From Bostrychus sinensis (taxonomy: Eukaryota > Chordata > Actinopteri > Gobiiformes > Eleotridae): a stretch of 64,000 bases of DNA. The translations under genes and the position numbers were made by a program. How positions within the stretch are numbered: the stretch's first letter is position 1; every line of letters starts with the position of its first letter. Positions 1 to 10,183 of the stretch are shown here, in pieces. The stretch spans positions 17,256,903-17,320,902 of the forward strand of contig CM036243.1 in assembly GCA_020698575.1 (NCBI GenBank). The letters run 5' to 3'. The notes below the pieces were generated by a model. That model did no database searches. It was not told the origin of the DNA and was given only the letters and a program-made list of their open reading frames with translations.

Positions 1-843
1 GAATTTTTCTCTAAACATCAACTCAAGTAAAAGAATGTTTTAGAAAATGTATAAAATTTTCTTCAAAAACTATATATATAATGAAATAATATACATTACA
101 CAATATATGTAAAATATCCAAAATCTGTGAAATAGCAGCTGTGGTTGCCAGACTTTTATCTGGTGACATTAAAAACTTTTCAATTTAGCTCCATTTTTCC
201 AGTACAGTACCATAAAACAATATTTTTTACATTAATTGGAGACAATGAGTCACACAGACATGGCAAAAAGGGGTGCAGTCTTTAATGTTAAAGTTGTAAA
301 AATCTAGCAACCACAAATGCATTGACTGTTTTGAAGCCTTTGAGTGAGGTGTGTGTGCGTGGTGGGGGCATTAAGCAGGTATCAGGTTATGTTTCCTTCT
401 GCTCCAGCGAGGGCTCTGATAGTCCTATTATTTAATCTGCTGGTCATTCTAGACGCCAGGCAAGAGCCGTTTAGGCACACATAATTGAATGCTTCAGTGT
501 GGGAGATCACCTTGGCTGTCTGTATGGACCATGATGCCGGACCTATACTACACAGATAATGCAAGACAAATGCACAGAGGAACTGTCAGTGAAGCGGCAA
601 TGATTTATGAGACATAATGAGCGTGAAGCAAATAGTCTCACTGGATGGTGTTTTTATCATAAGTTGCCAAAAAAACTCAAAACAAGAAAGTATTTTGCAG
701 CCTTTTTAACTATTCACAAAGGATTCATAGAAAGAGAAAAAAGGGAAGAAAAAACTTAGCAAATCTGTTGTAAACAAATTGTTATAGTGAGCGGACCACA
801 GCGCTGGTGGTCCTGTCTTTCACAAATTACCACTGCTATGTTG

Positions 844-1080
844 AGTGGTGGAAGGTAACAAGATATGTGCACTAAAAAAAGAGAAGAAATGTTACTTTTA
901 CTCAAGTATATTTTTAGAATCTAATTATACAAGTATTTTTGACCCTTATCAGGAGTAGGCCTAAGTAGTAATAGTAGTAGTAATAATGGCAGTGATAGTA
1001 GAGCAACATTATTTTGAAATACTTTAGGATAGGTTACTATATTTAGAGTACTTCTGCCTCTGGTTAAGTTCCACACATGT
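844..1080 (+). repeat. TAC/GTA-rich dispersed repeat, copy 1
   Basis: Starts GTGGTGGAAGGTAAC, continues TTACTTTTACTCAAGTA and has a GTA trinucleotide core. The same architecture recurs at 14.4, 58.4 and 60.0 kb, so it is a dispersed element rather than simple sequence. Confidence 0.6.
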
Positions 1081-1880
1081 TGACGTTATACAGCAAGTGG
1101 TTGTGCAAACTGGGGAAATCCAAAGTCAATGTTTGGGTTTAGATATTCTTATTTTAACATAATTCCATCACATATTTACTTTTCAAAATATGTGTCCTCA
1201 CTTTGTGTACCAGTGCAGACAACATAGTATATTTTATGCAAGAACATTTTCCCAGCCATGTTTTAACTAACACCCATTTGTGGTAAAAAGCAGGCAAAAT
1301 TACCCCAAGAACAGAGCAAACCAATGTGTAACTAGTCAGACATGATGATATTTAGCAGTTGCATAAACAGACCTCTACTGTAAACTATCTTTTGGCGGTG
1401 CCTTTGGTCAATCCATCTAACCACCGAGGCCAAAATGAGCTCTTAAATCAACTCAGCCTCCACCCTGAACCCAGAACCATCTATCATCCACCATCTTGGC
1501 TCCATTTTGGAAAATTCTCACAGTTGTTGGGATGTTTCCTCTCCAGTCCCACGAATATTACGCTCAGCTGAACACAACCTCACAGACTGTTATCGCAGGG
1601 TCAGAGGTCATAGGGCCATCTGTCATCATTTGGGCCCATTCTTCTTGAACATCCTTCCTCCCTAGGACTTTCCCAGTGAGTATAGTGTCATCACAGCTCC
1701 CCATACACACTTCCACAGTAAAAAATCCTTGCACAGACTTTATTTTGTATGCTTATCTTGTCTATGTCACAGTTATAGTACACACTGGTACAACAACAAC
1801 TCAAAATGACTGCTAGTTTTATGTCAAAGAAGGATAGATGTTTGGTAATAATCTACTGCAAATTAGTTTAGAACTAGGCT

Positions 1881-1990
1881 GTGTCTGAATGCACTTCCCA
1901 GGCCCTCACCCCTCATTCACTACATATTGTACTTTGTATATTGTGTAGGAGACTATGTAGTGAACTCAACTAGTGAATGATTTCAGACAC
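1881..1990. mobile_element. Small palindromic MITE
   Basis: GTGTCTGAA at the left pairs with TTCAGACAC at the right, and an inner TTCACTACATA pairs with TATGTAGTGAA, so nearly the whole 110 bases can fold back. Superfamily is not certain; no clear duplication at the borders. Confidence 0.65.
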
Positions 1991-2030
1991 TAACCTACTA
2001 CCTTTGACTGTTGTTAAATAGCCTAGCCTC

Positions 2031-3110
2031 AATGGTTCCCAATCTTTTTTGTCTTGTGTATCCCCCTGGGCTTTTTGCCATACCACGAGTACCCCATCCT
2101 TACTCAAACATGTTGACGTTTCTTTAAAAAGTGGTCATAAAAAACCTATGACTCTGATTATGAATAAATTAAAATAAAATATAATAAAATATAATAAAAC
2201 AACATAAAATAGAAAACAATAAAATATATAGTTACATTTTTGAAACAAATAAAAATAAAAATAAATAATCTGCCTTTAAAATAAAAATATAACAAAAATA
2301 ACTATTACATTTACTTAATTTACTATATATTATATGTTCAAAATAAAAATAGACAATGATTTTAAACTTAATACCGTATTTTCCACACTATAGGGCGCAC
2401 TTAAAAGCCTTCAATCTTCTCAAAAAACGACCTTATAATCCAGAGCGCCTTATATATGAATGTATTTACGGCTACCGTAGTCAGGAGCATCGCGGAGTAA
2501 TACATACTATGCTTTGCCATAATCGCCCAACTGTTTAACTCGGACAGTGAGGATGAAGAATTTGAGGGATTTGTGGACGAGAAATGAACTGAAAAAGTGA
2601 GTGTATTGTGTTGTATTTTGTTATAACGTTAACTGAACAGTTATGAGTTATTGTGAATATGCTATCGTTTGATTTAGCGGTCTCAGATTGTGTTTTTTAT
2701 TCACGCGTTACAACAGTTTGGGAGTTATGAATAAAGTTTGACTGACTGACTAATCTGACTGTTTTGTTTTGCCTTTTAGTCCGGAGCACTTTATATGTGA
2801 ACAAAGTTCGAAAATAGACCATTCAATGACAGTGTGCCTTATAATCCGGAGCGCCCTATAGTGCGGAAAATACGGTAAATGTACTACAAACAAAAGTTTA
2901 TCATTTGAACATACACAGTAAATGAAAATTCCAAAATAAAAATAAAAAAGTGTTTTTTTTTTACCTCCTTCATCAATGAATGCATACTGGTCTTTCATAT
3001 GTTTCAGAACATCAATATGAAAAGGTTGCAAATATTTTCTCATCATCTTGAAAATAAATTGTAATAATTCCACGTACCCCCTGCAAAGTTGGTTGGTAAA
3101 CACTGGCCTG
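2031..3110. mobile_element. Probable old hAT-type element, interrupted by a second transposon
   Basis: The left end CAATGGTTCCCAATCTTTT with GTATCCCCCTGGG, and the right end CACGTACCCCCTGC then GTTGGTTGGTAAACACTGG, look like the two ends of a CAGTGGTTCCC-type hAT element. The interior is very AT-rich (AAATA-type runs). I do not see an exact 8-bp duplication, so the borders are approximate. The element at 2372-2877 is inserted in it. Confidence 0.5.
2372..2877. mobile_element. Non-autonomous DNA transposon with TACCGTATTTTCC ends
   Basis: A 506-bp element whose terminal inverted repeats of about 27 bases differ at one position; the left end reads TACCGTATTTTCCACACTAT. Both subterminal parts also carry CTTATAATCC(A/G)GAGCGCC in inner copies. 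The borders fit a TA duplication if the element is taken to start at CCG. A small open stretch at about 2538-2588 (+ strand) would read DSEDEEFEGFVDEK then stop, similar in flavour to the acidic tail of pogo-like transposases; that is a guess. Confidence 0.85.
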
Positions 3111-3354
3111 TGATGCAAGTGTCGTATATTTTGATTGTTGAGTAACCATTATTGCCATTACTGTCTATTTTATGATGCATTGAGGGAAACTTAGAGTGCA
3201 CTATTTTTCAGTCACTAGGCATACCCCACTACAAAACAGTGTAAACATTATATAGCGCAATAGACAGTACAGTGAGATACAGCCATAGTTTCAGCTAATG
3301 ACAGCTGCTGTTAGTAAATCAAGAACGAAACTTAACTTTTTGCAAGATACTTAC

Positions 3355-3464
3355 TATATGGCACACATTCATACTGGACCTCCAGGTATTTGTACGTCCC
3401 GGGACAGGGGTCAGGGAACACGTCTGGACCAGCCACCACTGCACACTGAGTCCGATTGTTGCAT
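3355..3464 (-). CDS. adgrl3: Latrophilin-3, coding exon 3 (lectin domain, second part)
   Basis: The exon encodes the last base of Arg90, residues 91-126 and the first base of codon 127 (110 bases). The acceptor is CTTCAG ending at 3465 and the donor is GTAAG starting at 3354. It completes the lectin domain with CNNRTQC (91-97), DPCPGTYKYLEV (109-120) and YECVPY (121-126), which contain the DPC and KYL motifs of rhamnose-binding lectins. Cysteines 91, 97, 110 and 123 bring the domain to eight, as expected for four disulfides. Asn93 lies in an N-R-T glycosylation sequon. The protein continues beyond the window; in the family the olfactomedin-like domain follows, sometimes after an alternative microexon of a few residues. 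Reading through the donor gives a stop within a few codons, so splicing is required. Confidence 0.97.
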
Positions 3465-3866
3465 CTGAAGGAACACAAAAAACACACAGTAAGATCTATC
3501 ATCAGAGGTGTATCTTCAAAATCCATTACAATCACTCATCATAAACCCAGTGAATACAGTAAGAAATTATGTAATATCTTCAATTATAAAATGCTAGCTT
3601 TGCTGTGAACCCTACTTGAGTTATCTGTGATAAAGAACCCTTAGAGTGGCAAAAGCACACAGTATCTTCCCACTGTGCACATGGCATTACACTAATGGAC
3701 TCATTGTGTTCAGCTGCATATAAGGCAGTCTACAGTGGAGAGCTGTTACACAAGTCTACTTCAAGTGTTTGTCTCTCGCTTTTTCTTCTATAGCAGCAGT
3801 GAGCACACTAATCTATGCCTTTAAAAGTATATAGCCACGGACGTTATATAATTAATTCTAATCACC

Positions 3867-3932
3867 AAGGGGCTCTCTCCTTTGACATGGAAAATGTAAG
3901 TACTCCAGTATTTCATTAGAGCAGGTTACACA
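3867..3932 (+). repeat. Local duplication A, copy 1
   Basis: AAGGGGCTCTCTCCTTTGAC, then CAGTATTTCATTAGAGCAGG and TTACA; matched by 4273-4340. A GTGCAAAAGT-type element lies between the copies. Confidence 0.8.
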
Positions 3933-3935
3933 GGT

Positions 3936-4115
3936 ACAGTGCTGTGCAAAAGTTTTAGTGAGGTGTAAAAAAAATGCTGTTAACTAAGAGTGAGTTAATA
4001 AATGCAGACTTTTATTTTTTCGTGTTTCAATCCAGAAGTATATTAAGGCATTCTGCAGTATTTTGAGATACGGACCAAATACTAAACACTAAATTTATTC
4101 ACTGAAAAAACAAAT
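3936..4115 (+). repeat. GTGCTGTGCAAAAGTTTTAG-type DNA element, copy 1
   Basis: Begins ACAGTGCTGTGCAAAAGTTT and has ATGCTGTTAACTAAGAGTG, CCAGAAGTATATTAAGGC and TTTTGAGATACGGACC. Matches copies at 40.3, 50.9 and 61.5 kb. Probably a mariner-like MITE; the family name is inference. Confidence 0.6.
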
Positions 4116-4272
4116 TGGTTATAGTAGGGTGATGGGTTTTGTTGCTCAAAATAAAACATTAACCCCTGACCTGGAAAATCTTTATGTCCAGGTTCAAGAG
4201 CTTGCTGTATATATATGCAGTTTATCTTTTTGCACTAAGAGTGTTTTGCCCCAGATTTATAATTCAGTTCAT

Positions 4273-4340
4273 AAAGGGGTTCTCTCTTTTGACACACAAC
4301 ATGATGTCAATATTTCAGTATTTCATTAGCGCAGGTTACA
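4273..4340 (+). repeat. Local duplication A, copy 2
   Basis: AAAGGGGTTCTCTCTTTTGAC, then CAGTATTTCATTAGCGCAGG and TTACA, same order and orientation as 3867-3932, offset about 406 bases. Confidence 0.8.
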
Positions 4341-4789
4341 TTAGACAACGGTATATATGAGGTGTATTTGCAACACTGCAATGCTGTACTTGGCATTTAT
4401 TTATATCTACATAATTAAACTTGCTATGGCCATTTGTCACAATCACAACTAATTGAGAGCAAGAGAAGCACATAAATGAACATGACAGATACATGTACTA
4501 ATGTGGACTATAAGCTAGCACAAGGTGACGCTTTATCTCCATAGCACTTTGACTAATTACTGGAACAAGCAAAGACAATTTTATTATGTGGATGGATTGC
4601 ATAATGAGAATATACAGTATATGCTGTATGTTGAGAAGGATTGCTAAACCATTCTCTTCTCATCTGAATATATTCTTTCAATTAATACGGCTGTTCAGCC
4701 TCTCCACTTCCTCCTCTCAGTGCACCTGTCAAACAGCGACATTTACATTAAAAACATTTTCATTCTACCATTGAGATATTTTTAATGAG

Positions 4790-5150
4790 GACGCCAAACC
4801 CCTCAAGTTCCCCTTCTTACTGTATCATTCGCAAATTTGCATAATGAAATATGCATGGGAGCTAATTTAATTTTTAGTGCTACATTCGTTGTACTAATGC
4901 GGACTACCAGAATCAAGTACAACCCGGTCCGGTTCGAGTGATGGGTCTAAAGGGTTTAAAACTCCATGCGTTGCGATGACTGTCATATTCTAATAACAAT
5001 GGCCGCCAGTCTTCTCTCTTCTCACACTTCTTCTCGCGCCTCCATGGCTTTTAATTTCTTGCCCCGGCGCCTCCATCATCGGTCACCTGTCACGGGCTGG
5101 CGTTGTGGACTGGAGGCGACGCAATCTGACTCTGTGCCACAACTTTGCCC
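4790..5150. promoter_or_regulatory. Candidate regulatory element with paired octamer-like sites
   Basis: Repeat-free stretch in the large intron. At 4835-4844 it has ATTTGCATAA, followed by the inverted-type site ATATGCAT at 4849-4856: two close POU/octamer-like sites. Nearby are AATTTAATTTT homeodomain-type cores and a relatively CpG-rich tail (5030-5130). It looks more constrained than its surroundings, but conservation cannot be tested here. Confidence 0.3.
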
Positions 5151-6721
5151 ATAACACCCACATATGAACATCACTGTCTGGCTCACGGTTGTGAATCAGA
5201 GCACACAAGTGCGTTTAATGGCTTGGTCTTGGAGTTCAATGATAGAAATCAAACCACTGGCAAGGACAACAAACATGCACATATGAGCTATGCGAAATTG
5301 AATTACTATGGGTGTAGGGGGAAATATTATATATTTTTTTCTTAAGCCGAGATCACAATTCATGTTAATTTTGTGAAAGACTATTACTTTAAACTGTCAG
5401 TAGTAAAATATTAGTAGTAAAATAAAATAAAAATTAGTAGTAAAAATAAATAACCTGCATCCATCATTGCATATTAGTATTTTTTAACAAACATTGCTCA
5501 TATTTAATCCAGCATGGCCAGCCATACTTTTTTCTATTCTTAAGTTTGATTTCAAGCGGCAGTAGCTACATACACCAAAATATGAGACAGTCTGAAAAAT
5601 ACACAACCAATTAGAGAAGCAAAGCACCACAAAAAAGCTTATGAATCTTTCTGGAGCCAGCCCTCACTTCTTATTTCAGCCCCTGCACCTTGGTCGATGT
5701 AAGAAAGCCAGTGACCCTATGCAAGGAAGAGACAGTATACAAGACGCAAATAGTACAGGAAGAAATGTGGACTTTTCTTTGGTCAGAGAGGTATGACTGT
5801 GTGTTTATTTCTACTATATGATAGCGCCAAAAATGTCTCATTCTTCTGGGGGCTTTCACAGCTGACTCATAAAACACAGAAGGTTATTGAAAGCTATTTT
5901 AAACAGAAGCTATAGCGCAAAGATTTGACATAATCTCCCCTGCACATTCCATCCCTTCCCCTATCACTGTCTCTTTCTCTTGCCTATTTTTGTCGCTCCG
6001 GTTCTGCTTTCTCCTTCCTTCACTCTCTAAAGCCAAGATAATAAACCAATTTCTTCCTCAGCGTTTGTCTTCATCGTTTTCACCAAGGAATTATTCAGCC
6101 CCCTGCATCCCTTTTCTTTGTCTCTCGCTCTGACTGCTCTGTCTGTTTATCTGCCTTAAACCCACTTAGCTGCAGTTTCCAAAGTCTCACCCAGATATAT
6201 ATGTGGTAGGTCTCTTATTGCTTGCTTCTTTCCCTCGCTCCTCGCTCCCTCTTTTAATATCTTCCTCATCCCTTCCTCCCTGCGGGCGCCATCTCCAGTG
6301 TCCCTATGATTCTGCCTCTATCCCTCCATCCTCAGTTAAGCCTGCGCTGACGTCACCCCTCTGTCTGAGTCGTCTGAGTCGCAAAGTCTGAAGCAGATCC
6401 AAAAAAGACTCCCTTGTGTGGCTGCTGTACTTCCGTCTACCACCTTCTCCTTCTTCTTGTCACTCTCATAGTCTGCCAATCTGTTTACCCAGCAAGCCAA
6501 CTTCACACAACATAAGAACATCAGCGAAAAAGTGTGGATTTATGTCCCCTAGCCTGTCTGGCTATAAACAGTAGAAGTATAACATGGGACAGAGAATGGC
6601 CATGAAGATGACATCTGAGGTCCATAGGAAGCATGAAATATGACCAAATTTAAAAATCTTGGTAAGAATGGAAGACAGTAGGTGTAGCCAAAGAAAGAAT
6701 AACGATGGACCTGTGACAACA

Positions 6722-6848
6722 GTCTACTGCGGACTTCTGCCAAGGCACTGGCAATGGTTAAGATAAAAAGCTCAGAAATGGACTTGAACTGCTGAGGATC
6801 TTTTAGTTCTGAGGTAAATGCTCTATGAGTTGAGCCACAAAGCCCTCA
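6722..6848 (-). repeat. tRNA-like module of the composite repeat (reverse)
   Basis: Reverse copy. On the minus strand it reads TTTGTGGCTCAACTCATAG, GCATTTACCTCAGAACT, AGTTCAAGTCC and CAGTGCCTTGGCAGAAGTC. Confidence 0.66.
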
Positions 6849-7636
6849 TATTACACAATCATTAAGAACTGATTAAGATCTAATTTTTAATTTGTAGCAA
6901 TGGCAATTTTTACATTTTGGCTTTTCTCTTCTGGAGTGGCCTCAGTAAACCATCCAGCTACCATCATGCAGTGATTCACATATTCATTTAGCATAGGTTT
7001 TAGGATTACATTCAAGACGTCACCCTCTCCATTAACTTGGCCTGGGACCGTCACAAAAAGAACACTGGCTTGTTAGCCCCTGTGGCTGGATTATTCTTGC
7101 AACAGAATAGAATCTTCCAAAAAATAAAAAAATCGTACTTTCTACAATTTCTGATAATTTGAGTTATCTTGCAAACAGAATAGTGAACCACTAAACCAAC
7201 CAACAAACCAACATGGCCAAAAACATGATGAACAACCTGGGTGGACATAATAAAAAGAACAGAACAAAAAAGAACCTCTAATGGCTGCACATTATAACCA
7301 AATGTATTCACACAATATCCAACATCTATATTACATATTGCATTTTTTTTTCTTTCCAGACAGCTTAGAGTAGTGTACACAAGCATTAGAGAAACAGATT
7401 GTAGCTGGGTAAATATCATAACCAAAAACATGACAGAACAATTTACCTTTTGTAATAGTTTTTACATTTTTAAAACTTAGATTTTTTTTTTTTTTTTCTC
7501 CAAAACAAAGATCCATTATAAAATGCCGTAATGTAGTAATAACTACCAAAGCACCTTGTGAAATGTGTATGATGTATATTTTAGAATACAGTCAAGGGGG
7601 GCAAGGCTTTCGGAACTCATTCTTGTTATTTCTTAG

Positions 7637-8800
7637 AACCAGATTTACTAAGACGGGTGCTAAATTGCAAGTGCAGATTGAAAAAAATTGTTTGCTATTT
7701 GTGAGCATGTTGTGTGTGATATACGAAGAGAAAGTGTGCAAGTAATTGCTGCTGCAAATCTGATAGGTAAATGAGAATTTTGCACGAGCACAAGACACAC
7801 CAATAACGGGAGAAGAAATGCTCTGGCAGCTCTGACTGAATCTTTCCCTACAGTGATGCAACACAAAAGTCAACATGAGAGTCCAACCTTATTACAGCAC
7901 TACACAGACTGTAGTTGTCTTTGAGGAATAATAATTTCAGTGCAATGCATTTCACTTTCTTCTATTAACTTTGTGTAATCTGTTCTTGTTAAATCCTTGT
8001 CTCATAAAATTCTGGCACTAATCATAGTCACATGACTTGAGTTTCCCACAGCTAGAGAGACAGAGAGGAAAGGTAAAGTCCTATTCACTGTCTGTCAGAG
8101 CCAGTAACACTTCAAACACATGGCCTATAAAATGTAGCAAGTAGGCTTTAAGCAGTGCTGATGGTGATCATGTAAATATAAAAAATAAAAATATTTTCGA
8201 TGTCCTCCACTCCTACATTAAACAGCAGCGCAGCCTCGGTCCACTGTGGGCAGCTGGTAATCATGCATTGCAGCAAGCATTGTGAGGCAATGGGATAAAC
8301 ACAAGTGGACTGACACTGTCATCACATCATGGCCTTTACGCTGCGTTTAAAGACTGCTTAATCCTCACTGTAAGGAGTTATGTGAAACAGACTTTGTTTC
8401 CTCCAACTTCAAGTCAACACTTTACTGTTGTATCTTTGTAAATGCACCCTTAGTAGCAGTATAACTTATTTTCAATGCCCCATCTGTACACTAAAACCTG
8501 CACTCTTTCCTCCGCAAAACTTTTGCACCTGCTTCTCCAACGTGCTAATTTTAAACACACTTTTAGCTCCATACTACGTGATAAATCAACCGCAAAGCAG
8601 CTTCCTTTGCATTTTCTCCTCCTTGAATTTTGCATGTTCTGCCTGATTTTGCACATTCATTGAGTCACAGGAGCAAAATCTGTGCTGCGTTCATTCTGAT
8701 CCTGTGAGAGCCGCTAACCTCAGCTGCGTCTGGGTTTGCTCCAATTTTAGCACAATTTTTTCAGTTAGCGTGCACGCAAACCTTTGATAAATCTGGCCCT
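7637..8800. mobile_element. Possible 1.16-kb DNA transposon with CCAGATTTA ends
   Basis: CCAGATTTACTAA at 7639-7651 and TTGATAAATCTGG at about 8784-8796 are inverted repeats (11 of 13). Similar AGGGCCAGATTTAT ends occur in DNA elements of many vertebrates. The interior has no transposase. The two ends could belong to separate fragments. Confidence 0.4.
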
Positions 8801-9605
8801 TAATAAGCAACTGACTTTACGGTCCACAGGATCAACTATGTAAGACCATCGTGAAACATTGAGAGACCAAACACACAGTATTGCTAGCTTTCTACACAAT
8901 CACCTTTTTTCGTGTCCTCGTCTCCTTGTTGGCAGAAAAACGCTCCTTTTTTAATTAGCATGACCACATCAAAACAAGGCAGTGGCCTGGATACCGCCTT
9001 GCCTGCTGGCTTTCTTCCCCCTGCACCGTGCAACAAAAACACACAGGCACACAAAATGCTCGCTAACAAAGCTCACTAGCTGTGGCAGGCAAGAAAGAGA
9101 GAGAACCGTGATGCCGCTGCTACTGCTGTTGTTATTGTCTCTGATGTTTTTCACTTTGTTTGGCAGACCACACTCCTCTTTCTCTGCCGGGATCTGTCAT
9201 ATAAACACCAATGACTGACTGATGATTCGATGAGGCTGGCTGTCTGTGTGTGTTGCATGTGCGAGCAGATGCAAAAGGGAATAAATATTTGTGAACGCGC
9301 CTGAGTGAGTGCCGGAGTGCAGATGTGTTGAAGAAGTATATAATTACAGAGAGTGAGAGATGAGAACTAATCCTTGTGAGGAGGAAGAGGTGTCTGAGAG
9401 CACTGACCCACAGAGCGACGGCCAAGTATATGAACAATGTATGAGTAACACATTTAAGATATTAGTACCATACCTTTATGTTGTAAATATAATATAACAC
9501 ACAAATACTATATATACTGTAATGTTATTTACAATAGTGGTTCCCAAAAATGGTGACAGGGCCCAAAAAGATTTTATTTGAGTCACCAAAAATTATGTGG
9601 TAGAG

Positions 9606-10183
9606 CAGTGTTTCCCAACCAGGGGTATGGGGACCCCTAGGGGTACGCAAGCACATTACAGGGAGTGCATGGAGTTATATGGTCATTTATAGTGCCTTTA
9701 CCTTTATATAATTGACTTTCAAAGACTAAAACAAACCTAAATCAGGACTAACCCAGGACTATAGCGAGGGATGGGACACTAAAGAAGGTCAAAATGGACT
9801 AAACCAGGACTTAAACCAGGACTAAAACAGGTCTAAAATCAGGACTAAACCAGGAAAAAACAGGTCTACAACCAGAACCAAACCAGGGTTGAACTAGGAC
9901 AAAAAAAAAAAAAAAAAAAACAGGTCTAAACCAGGTCTATACCTAGACTAAAGCAGGTCTAAACCAGAACTAAACTAGGTCTAAACCAGGACAAGGCTGG
10001 GTCCAAATCAGAACTAAATCAGTAACAAACAAAGTCTAAACCAGAACTAAACAAGGTCTAAACCATATCTAAATTATGTCAAACCAGGACCTAACTTAGA
10101 CTAAACCAGCACTAAGCCGGGTCCAAACCAGGACTAAATCAGGTCCTGGGGGTACTCAAAACCAAAAAGGTTGAGAACCACTG
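9606..10183. mobile_element. Non-autonomous hAT-type transposon with internal minisatellite
   Basis: The 578-bp element has 15-base terminal inverted repeats, CAGTGTTTCCCAACC at the left and GGTTGAGAACCACTG at the right (13 of 15 pair). It is flanked by an exact 8-bp target duplication, TGGTAGAG, at 9598-9605 and 10184-10191. The 8-bp duplication and CAGTG ends are hallmarks of the hAT superfamily. There is no transposase; the interior is a degenerate tandem repeat plus an A run. Confidence 0.92.
9725..10146. repeat. Degenerate minisatellite, CTAAACCAGGA-type units
   Basis: The interior of the hAT element is made of many variants of a roughly 11-13-base unit, CTAAACCAGGA or CTAAACCAGGTC, interrupted by an A run at about 9900-9920. 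The units differ by substitutions and small indels, so the array is old. Confidence 0.88.

Larger units (their letters stand above)
1..3354 (-). other. adgrl3: Intron after lectin exon 2 (partial)
   Basis: This is the start of the intron that follows coding exon 3. I looked on the minus strand for the olfactomedin exon and for the known small alternative insert after YECVPY and found neither, so the next exon lies beyond the window. The stretch is AT-rich and holds a polymorphic GTA-rich repeat (about 845-1080), a small palindromic MITE (1881-1990), and a nested pair of DNA transposons (about 2031-3110). Bases 1-840 show nothing I can name. Confidence 0.75.
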
